A DNA stretch of 64,000 bases from positions 84,220,938-84,284,937 of the forward strand of contig OW121743.1 of the NCBI GenBank assembly GCA_933228675.1, given 5' to 3'. A program made the position numbers and the translations under genes. Position 1 is the stretch's first letter, and each line of letters begins with the position of its first letter. Positions 58,736 to 64,000 of this stretch are shown piece by piece. Origin of the DNA: Stomorhina lunata (Eukaryota; Arthropoda; Insecta; Diptera; Rhiniidae). Below the pieces are notes generated by a model. The model was given only the letters and a program-made list of their open reading frames with translations, had not been told where the DNA came from and searched no databases.

Positions 58736-60107
58736 TAACTGTTTTTCAAAATTAAGTTCTGAAAATAATTATACGGAAAATTTATGACTTCATTTTAATA
58801 ATCAGCAATTTTTAACTTAACTAGAAACTATAGCAACTCCTAATTTGGGTTTATTTCAAAATGTTAAACATAATCGTGGCCTATATTAGTAATTATGCAA
58901 ACCAACTATTAATGGAAATTATACCGAATTATGACGCAGCAACTATTGCATTCAAATCATCTTCATCATTCAGTTCATTACAATTGTCTAATAAATAGTT
59001 ATAAACTATTTAAAGTCTATAATGATAAAAGAGAATGAATATAGTTGAAACGTTAACTAAATCTTTAAAATATGCAAAAACGTGCAAAAAATTCGGTAGT
59101 GAAATTATGATTGATTGAATATATAATCTGGCTTACAATATTAAAATCATATTTTCCAGTTTTTGCTATGTAAGATATCTAAGGGCTAAGGTGTCGATTT
59201 AGCTTTCAATTTTAAAATACAACATATTTGGGTTAATCATTAAACCTTTTAAGATTTATAAAAAAGATCATTATCATTCTTTTTTTTGTACAATTTTCTC
59301 ATAACTTAACATTCTACTTGTTTCTTTATTATTCTTCATTATCTTGAATATACATTTTTCTTTTCAGCCGCTTTTTTATATTAACTTCCGTTGCTGCTTT
59401 CTCTCTTGTTTAACCACCTTTGGTAGTGCAATGAATTGTATCCTTAGCGTATCAAAAAGCGCAAGGGCGGAAACGGAAATAGCATGTTCGCAGGTGTGTG
59501 TTACATTTAACGCGCGCGCCAACACAAGTACCCATATCCGTTAATTTATGAAAATATACCCAATAGTCTATGGGAGATGTACTGCCACCAGAAATATTAA
59601 AGAGTCTAATGTTTTTGATATTTGCTACTCATTTGGGATGATCTAGAGGATTTCAAAAGCATATTTCCTATAACAATTACATGCCTAGTTTTGGTTACAG
59701 TACAGACTCACCTCAACTGCTGGGCACTCATTGATCCTACACCCTGCAATTACGCACGTGGAGACTATTAACCATAAGACGTTACTAAAGGAGAAATGAA
59801 AGAAACTGAAGAGTAAAATTTACAAGTAGAATTTTACTAGCGATAATATTTCACTTTGCCTGTATACAAACGGGTAGAAAAGCGGTAATTGCAGATTGCA
59901 GTCGTATTATCGTTTGTAACTCGTCATTGTATTGCTGGAACATATAAATGGAATACATGATATTAAATTTATGCCAATAGCGAGAAAGTGTAAAATAATA
60001 ATAAATTATGGAAGTTAAGGGAAAAGAAAAGGTTACAAAGTTATGAGTGCAGGCATGGAAAGTAATATTGAGCCGTTATAAAAGAAGATTAAAAAGAAAT
60101 ATTGATA
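58736..60107. other. Unrecognised, single-copy-like sequence
   Basis: Contains a GC-rich patch ACATTTAACGCGCGCGCC at about 59505. The open frame 59344-59544 starts at a TTG and has no known motif. No gene is supported. Confidence 0.4.
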
Positions 60108-61860
60108 AGATTTTACTAATAGAAAAACTTTCGACATGAAATTCAAAATTGTTTATATAGAAATTATTTTGAAAATTTATGCCTGTTATGGACAAAATTA
60201 AGATTTTTTTATAGACAAAAATTTGATATAATTTTTTAATAACGAAATTTATCCAACTTTCAAATTTTTTTAGAAAAATTTTTAATATAAAATTTATAAA
60301 ACTGAAAGATTTTCGATATAATAATTCATCCTTTAAGAAAAATTTTCATTATTAAATTATTTCAGAAGAAATATTGTCGTTATAAAATTTTTCGAGAAGA
60401 ACCATTTTCGTTTTAAAAATTTTCTTTAAGAAAACTGTTTAACCCATGTTGTACCACACTCCGAAATCGTTGTGACATTTGTATAAAATTTGGTTTTAAA
60501 TATTTTGCTACTAATTTTTTTTTAGAAAATAAAAATGTTTTCGATATAAAAATTTTTCCCAAAAGATAATTTTTATTACAAAATTTTTTCAGAAGAAATA
60601 TTTTAGGTTATTAAATTTTTTTAGAAGAACCATTTTCATTAAGAAAAATGTTTAACCCATGTTGTACCAGTGGTTTCAAAAATTTTTTGATGTCCACTAA
60701 TTCTTTTAGAAAAGTTTTTAATATAAACTTTATAAAACTGAAAGGTTTTCGATATAAAAATTTTTCCTATATAAAAATTTTCGTTTTAAAATTATTTCAG
60801 AAATATTTTAGCTGTAAAATTTCCAGAAGAACCATTTTCGTTATTAATTTTTTTAAGAAATATATTAAACCCGTGTTGTACCACACCCCGAAATAGTTAT
60901 AAAATTTTATTTAAGAAAAATGTTTAACCCATATTGTACCACACTCCAAAATAGTTGTCATATCTGTACAAATTTTGGTTTTAAACATTTTTTGATACTA
61001 ATTTTTTTAGAAAAGTTTTTTTATGAACTTTATAAAATTTTAAAAATTTCGATATAAAAATTTTACCTATAAGAAAAATTTTCATTACAAAATTTTTTTA
61101 GAAGTAACATTTTTTATTATTAAATTTTTCCAGAAGAACAATTTTTATAAGTAAAATGTTTAACCCATGTTGTACCAGTGGTTTTGATTTTAAAAATTTT
61201 TTGATATCTACTAATTTTTTTAGAAAAATTTTCAATGTTAACTTTATAAAACTGAAAAGTTTTCGATATTAAAATTTTTTTCTATAAAAAACAAATTTCA
61301 TTAAAAATTATTTCAGAAGAAAAACTTTAGGTGTAAAATTTTTCCAGAAGAACCATTTTTGTTATTAATTTTTTTTTAATGATTAACCCATGTTGTATCA
61401 TACCCCGAAGTATTTGTCAAACCGTTTAACCCATGTTTAACCCATGTTTAAATTTTGATTTCAAAATCTTATTTTTTTTTTAGAAATTAAAAAAGGTTTT
61501 CTATATAAAAATGATAAGAAAAATTTTTATTATAAAATATTTTCAGAAGAAACATTTTTTGTTACTAAATTTTTCCAGAAGAAGAACTTTCATTAAGAAA
61601 AATGTTTAACCCATGTTATACCAGTGATTTTGATTTTACAAATTTTTTGATATCCACTAATTCTTTTAGAAGTTTTTAATACGAACATTTTAAAACTGAA
61701 AGGTTTTCAATATAAAAATTTTAGCTATAAAGAAAATGTTCCTAATTAATTTTACTAAAAGAAACATTTAAGTTATAGATTTTTTTTCGGATTTCTGTTT
61801 TTCTTTTTGGGTTTTTCTATAAGAAAAATGTTTAACCCATTTGTACCACAACCCGAAATC
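60108..61860 (+). repeat. ~220 bp satellite alternating two unit types
   Basis: The landmark AACCCATGTTGTACCA recurs at 60441, 60654, 60868, 61162, 61385, 61608 and 61834, with an extra copy at 60926. Units alternate: landmark followed by CACTCCGAAAT (type A) or by GTGGTTTTGATTTT (type B). A-to-A spacing is about 430-460 bp. Each unit has TCGATATAAAA and CAGAAGAACCATTTT blocks. No coding content. Confidence 0.88.
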
Positions 61861-62274
61861 ATATCTGTATACATTTGGTGTGCTAGCTCCTGCCTATCTC
61901 TTGAAGAGGTATTATATTGCAGCTGATATTTTATATGTGGTCTAAAGTTAAGTCTCTTACACACAGAGTTGGTAGGATTCCATATTACCAAAAAAGGTAG
62001 CATTGGGGGATAAATGGGAAATGAGATATAGGTTAAGGTTCCATGGCAAGAACCTTTAACAGAGCGAGTTGGCAGGTATTATTAAGATTTTATTTAAATT
62101 TCTTATGTGGAATTTAAGGTAACATAGACGAACAAATAAGATATTGGGTATATCGGTAGAGGATGTTTCAGGCTGAATAGGCTAAGAAATTCATCACCCC
62201 AAACAGAGCGAATCGGTAGGAGTTATTAAAATTTTTTTAAAATTTCATGTGAGGAATTTGGCTAAGTGAGGATT
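61861..62274. repeat. Short direct repeats with AGAGCGA motif
   Basis: CAGAGCGAGTTGGCAGGTAT (62059) and CAGAGCGAATCGGTAGGAGT (62202), each followed by TATTAA and a TTTAAA-rich part, are direct repeats about 143 bp apart. ACAGAGTTGGTAGGATTCC (61962) is a weaker third. Unknown origin. Confidence 0.5.
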
Positions 62275-62494
62275 CTGGGAGCCAAATCGCAGCATTCGAT
62301 ATCGGTCGAAATGTAAGATATTTAAGAAAAATTTGTGTAGCATATTTTTAGGATAATCTTAATATTATATAACATATAAGGTTCGCCACATTGTAACATA
62401 TTTGTCAAAAGTTCCATGATAGTAAACGAATGTCATTTAAACCAAACGAATATGTTTAGATATCAAATTTCATTAAACTTATTGCAAAATAAAT

Positions 62495-63653
62495 GGGCCT
62501 CATGCATAAAACGTGGGCTTGAGCTCTGACTCGTTTTTTTGAGTAAAAGGGGCTTATCGTATGCATAATAAAATTTCATGAATTTGCTTTTACTCACTGC
62601 ATACGTTTGAACTCGTCTTTCTCGGTTTGAACTAAGTTAGATGAGCATGTGCTCATTTTCATATGCATAAAAACAAGCTTTTGCTTTCTTTTCTGAGCTC
62701 TTGCTCAAATTTTGTTGAGCATGCCTTACAGTTGACTCGCGTCCACTAAAAAGGAATCATGGCTGAATATTTTGTACCGCAAAGAAATACAAAATGTTAT
62801 CAACATCGTAACAAAAAATTAGCAAGTGAACAGGTTTGTATTCGTAGTTATTATTTTTTTTTATTTTATTAATAACAAAATGATAAATACATAGGTATGA
62901 TGATAGTAGCATCTGCTGGTTGGCTAATTACTTTTTTGAGGAGTCAGAAGAAACACGTGGTGGTGCCCTCAGCAACTATGATAAAATTAAACTGTTTCTA
63001 AGATTTTGTGCCGATCCTGGATTCCAGAATGGTATAGCCACAGATATTGCAGTCCATCAATCAACTGTGTCGCGAACTATTGCGGAAGTTGCGAAACTTA
63101 TATCTGCCAAAGTAAGCGAGTGGATAAAATTCCCGAAAGATGCAGATGAAATTAAAGATGCTCAAATGAAATGGCAAGCAAATTATTGCTTTCCATTTGC
63201 AATTGGAGTGATCGATTGTATGCATATAAATATTAAAAAACCCTCAAATCAAAGCAATGAAAAGGATTCCACTCTATAAATATGCAGGCAACTTGTGATG
63301 GAAAAGAACTTTTTACAAGCGTTGACATATCCTGGCCTGGTTCAGTTTATGACTCACGTATCGTACGAAATAGCGAGTTATGTAGAATTATGCAAAATGA
63401 CACAAACGATGCATTAGAAACGTCGTCATTTTTTATTTAGTTCTACTTCACTTTCACTTGATGATATGCTTACACTTTAATAACAATTACACGTTTGAAC
63501 TCCCTTTGCTCAAGTAATTGCAATTGGTTTGAACTCTTTTTTATGCATACGAAATTGAGCAAAAGCTGTTGCTGTTTGATAGAACTCGACTTCATGAGCA
63601 ATTGCTCACCTGCTTTAACTCAGCGCTTTTACTCGTTTTTCTGCATGAGACCC
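62495..63653 (+). mobile_element. PIF/Harbinger-like DNA transposon (internally deleted)
   Basis: 1159 bp with imperfect terminal inverted repeats GGGCCTCATGCATAAAAC and (reverse complement of the right end) GGGTCTCATGCAGAAAAAC. The flanks read AAAT and ATTT, compatible with a 2 bp AT duplication. Subterminal regions at both ends are crowded with TTGCTC / GAGCAAAAGC and TTTGAACTC motifs, likely protein-binding sites. It encodes a broken nuclease and no second (Myb/SANT-like) protein that I can see. Confidence 0.8.
62887..63440 (+). pseudogene. Harbinger-type nuclease (HARBI1-like), broken
   Basis: Frame 1 is open from 62887 to a stop at 63277-63279 and includes WLANYFFEES, the helix-turn-helix-like IAVHQSTVSRTIAEVAKLI, then IKFP and FAIGVIDCMHI with the first catalytic Asp. 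A one-base loss near 63265 moves the rest to another frame, [16 protein letters not shown] and [16 protein letters not shown], with the second Asp, ending at 63440. The third acidic residue and C-terminal third are absent. I ignore the tentative start at 62920 because the triplet is TTG. An upstream ATG at 62759 opens MAEYFVPQRN and could be a first exon ending CAG|GTTTGT, but its phase does not fit. Confidence 0.82.
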
Positions 63654-63703
63654 ATTTATTTTCTTAAAAGTCTGAGTTTTCGAATGCGGCGATTTGGCCC
63701 CCA

Positions 63704-64000
63704 AAATTAATTAAATTGAAGATCTTTTATACAAAAATGATGTTGTGAAGAAAAAAACGGTGGTAAAAAATCGGTTTATATCGTGCTTTTCAACTGGGAC
63801 GCTACAAGAATACAGCGACAGGGACAGCAGACGATGTCATATTTCTTGTTGTTTTTTTTTTGACATTTCTCTTCAGTAAGGTTCGAAATTTATTGATGCA
63901 AGATATATGAGCCAACAACGAGTCGAAAATATTAAAATTTACTGCCAAAATTAGCAGTCAGTGACCTCAATGTTAAGAGCGCGAATCATCTTTAGCGATG
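63704..64000. other. Unrecognised sequence at window end
   Basis: More balanced base composition (for example GGGACGCTACAAGAATACAG); no frame or repeat is recognised. The window may cut a feature here. Confidence 0.4.

Larger units (their letters stand above)
62275..63703 (+). mobile_element. GGGGCCAAAT MITE, copy M10, split by a Harbinger element
   Basis: Left part 62275-62494 starts CTGGGAGCCAAATCGCAGC; right part 63654-63703 ends GCGGCGATTTGGCCCCC. Together they give 270 bp, close to M1 (252) and M9 (294). The host element is thus older than the insert. About 28 bp next to the insertion point is missing compared with M9. Confidence 0.8.

Noticed and set aside
59344..59544. 66 aa frame near a GC-rich patch
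   Set aside because: It starts at TTG, has no motif, and its composition looks like untranslated single-copy DNA.
62759..62833. First coding exon of the Harbinger nuclease (MAEYFVPQRN...)
   Set aside because: The ATG and the CAG|GTTTGT donor look good, but no acceptor before 62915 restores the nuclease frame, so I mention it only as a possibility.

Overview
The window reads as nuclear DNA of a higher fly, probably a calyptrate (blow fly, house fly or stable fly type). The support is moderate: very high A+T, opa-like GTT/GCT triplets, two kinds of insect-like non-LTR retrotransposon, and a ~765 bp dispersed repeat with a TATACCCTTCACCACC end and an internal GTCCGTCC run, a layout I know from fly genomes. 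I see no bacterial or organellar features and no complete host gene. One 60 nt stretch (10988-11047, minus) could be a first coding exon. The window is probably intergenic or inside a very large intron.

Layout. 1-8260: a tandem duplication of about 520 bp whose two copies each carry a different inserted element, two full TATACCC repeats, two short inverted-repeat elements of a GGGGCCAAAT family, and two TATAG-core arrays. 8700-13040: a tRNA-like relic, a 5'-truncated RTE-like LINE with frameshifts (minus), a tRNA-derived SINE with a 10 bp target duplication, and a non-autonomous hAT-like element with a perfect 8 bp target duplication. 13300-25700: alternating minisatellites, copies of a conserved 'H-block', GGGGCCAAAT elements, a 293 bp segmental duplication and a 117 bp hairpin. 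27500-29650: a 28 bp array. 29650-38260: mostly unrecognised sequence with one MITE, one TATACCC repeat and a decayed Jockey/CR1-like LINE. 38330-51020: five arrays of one 31 bp minisatellite, one of them inverted relative to the others, followed by a perfect 52 bp-arm palindrome. 51400-58740: degenerate repeats, a CAGA microsatellite, and two arrays of a second 31 bp unit on either side of a 29 bp array with a 464 bp higher-order repeat. 60100-61860: a ~220 bp satellite that alternates between two unit types. 62275-63703: a MITE interrupted by a small PIF/Harbinger element with a broken nuclease gene.

The strongest theme is the minisatellites. Arrays of 28, 29, 30 and 31 bp that otherwise differ nearly all share a TATAG(A/G)AA core inside an A/T palindrome, and several follow the same conserved H-block. 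I infer that many arrays are the expanded internal repeats of one mobile-element superfamily. No genes here act together in a pathway; the only protein-coding traces are transposon enzymes, all broken.
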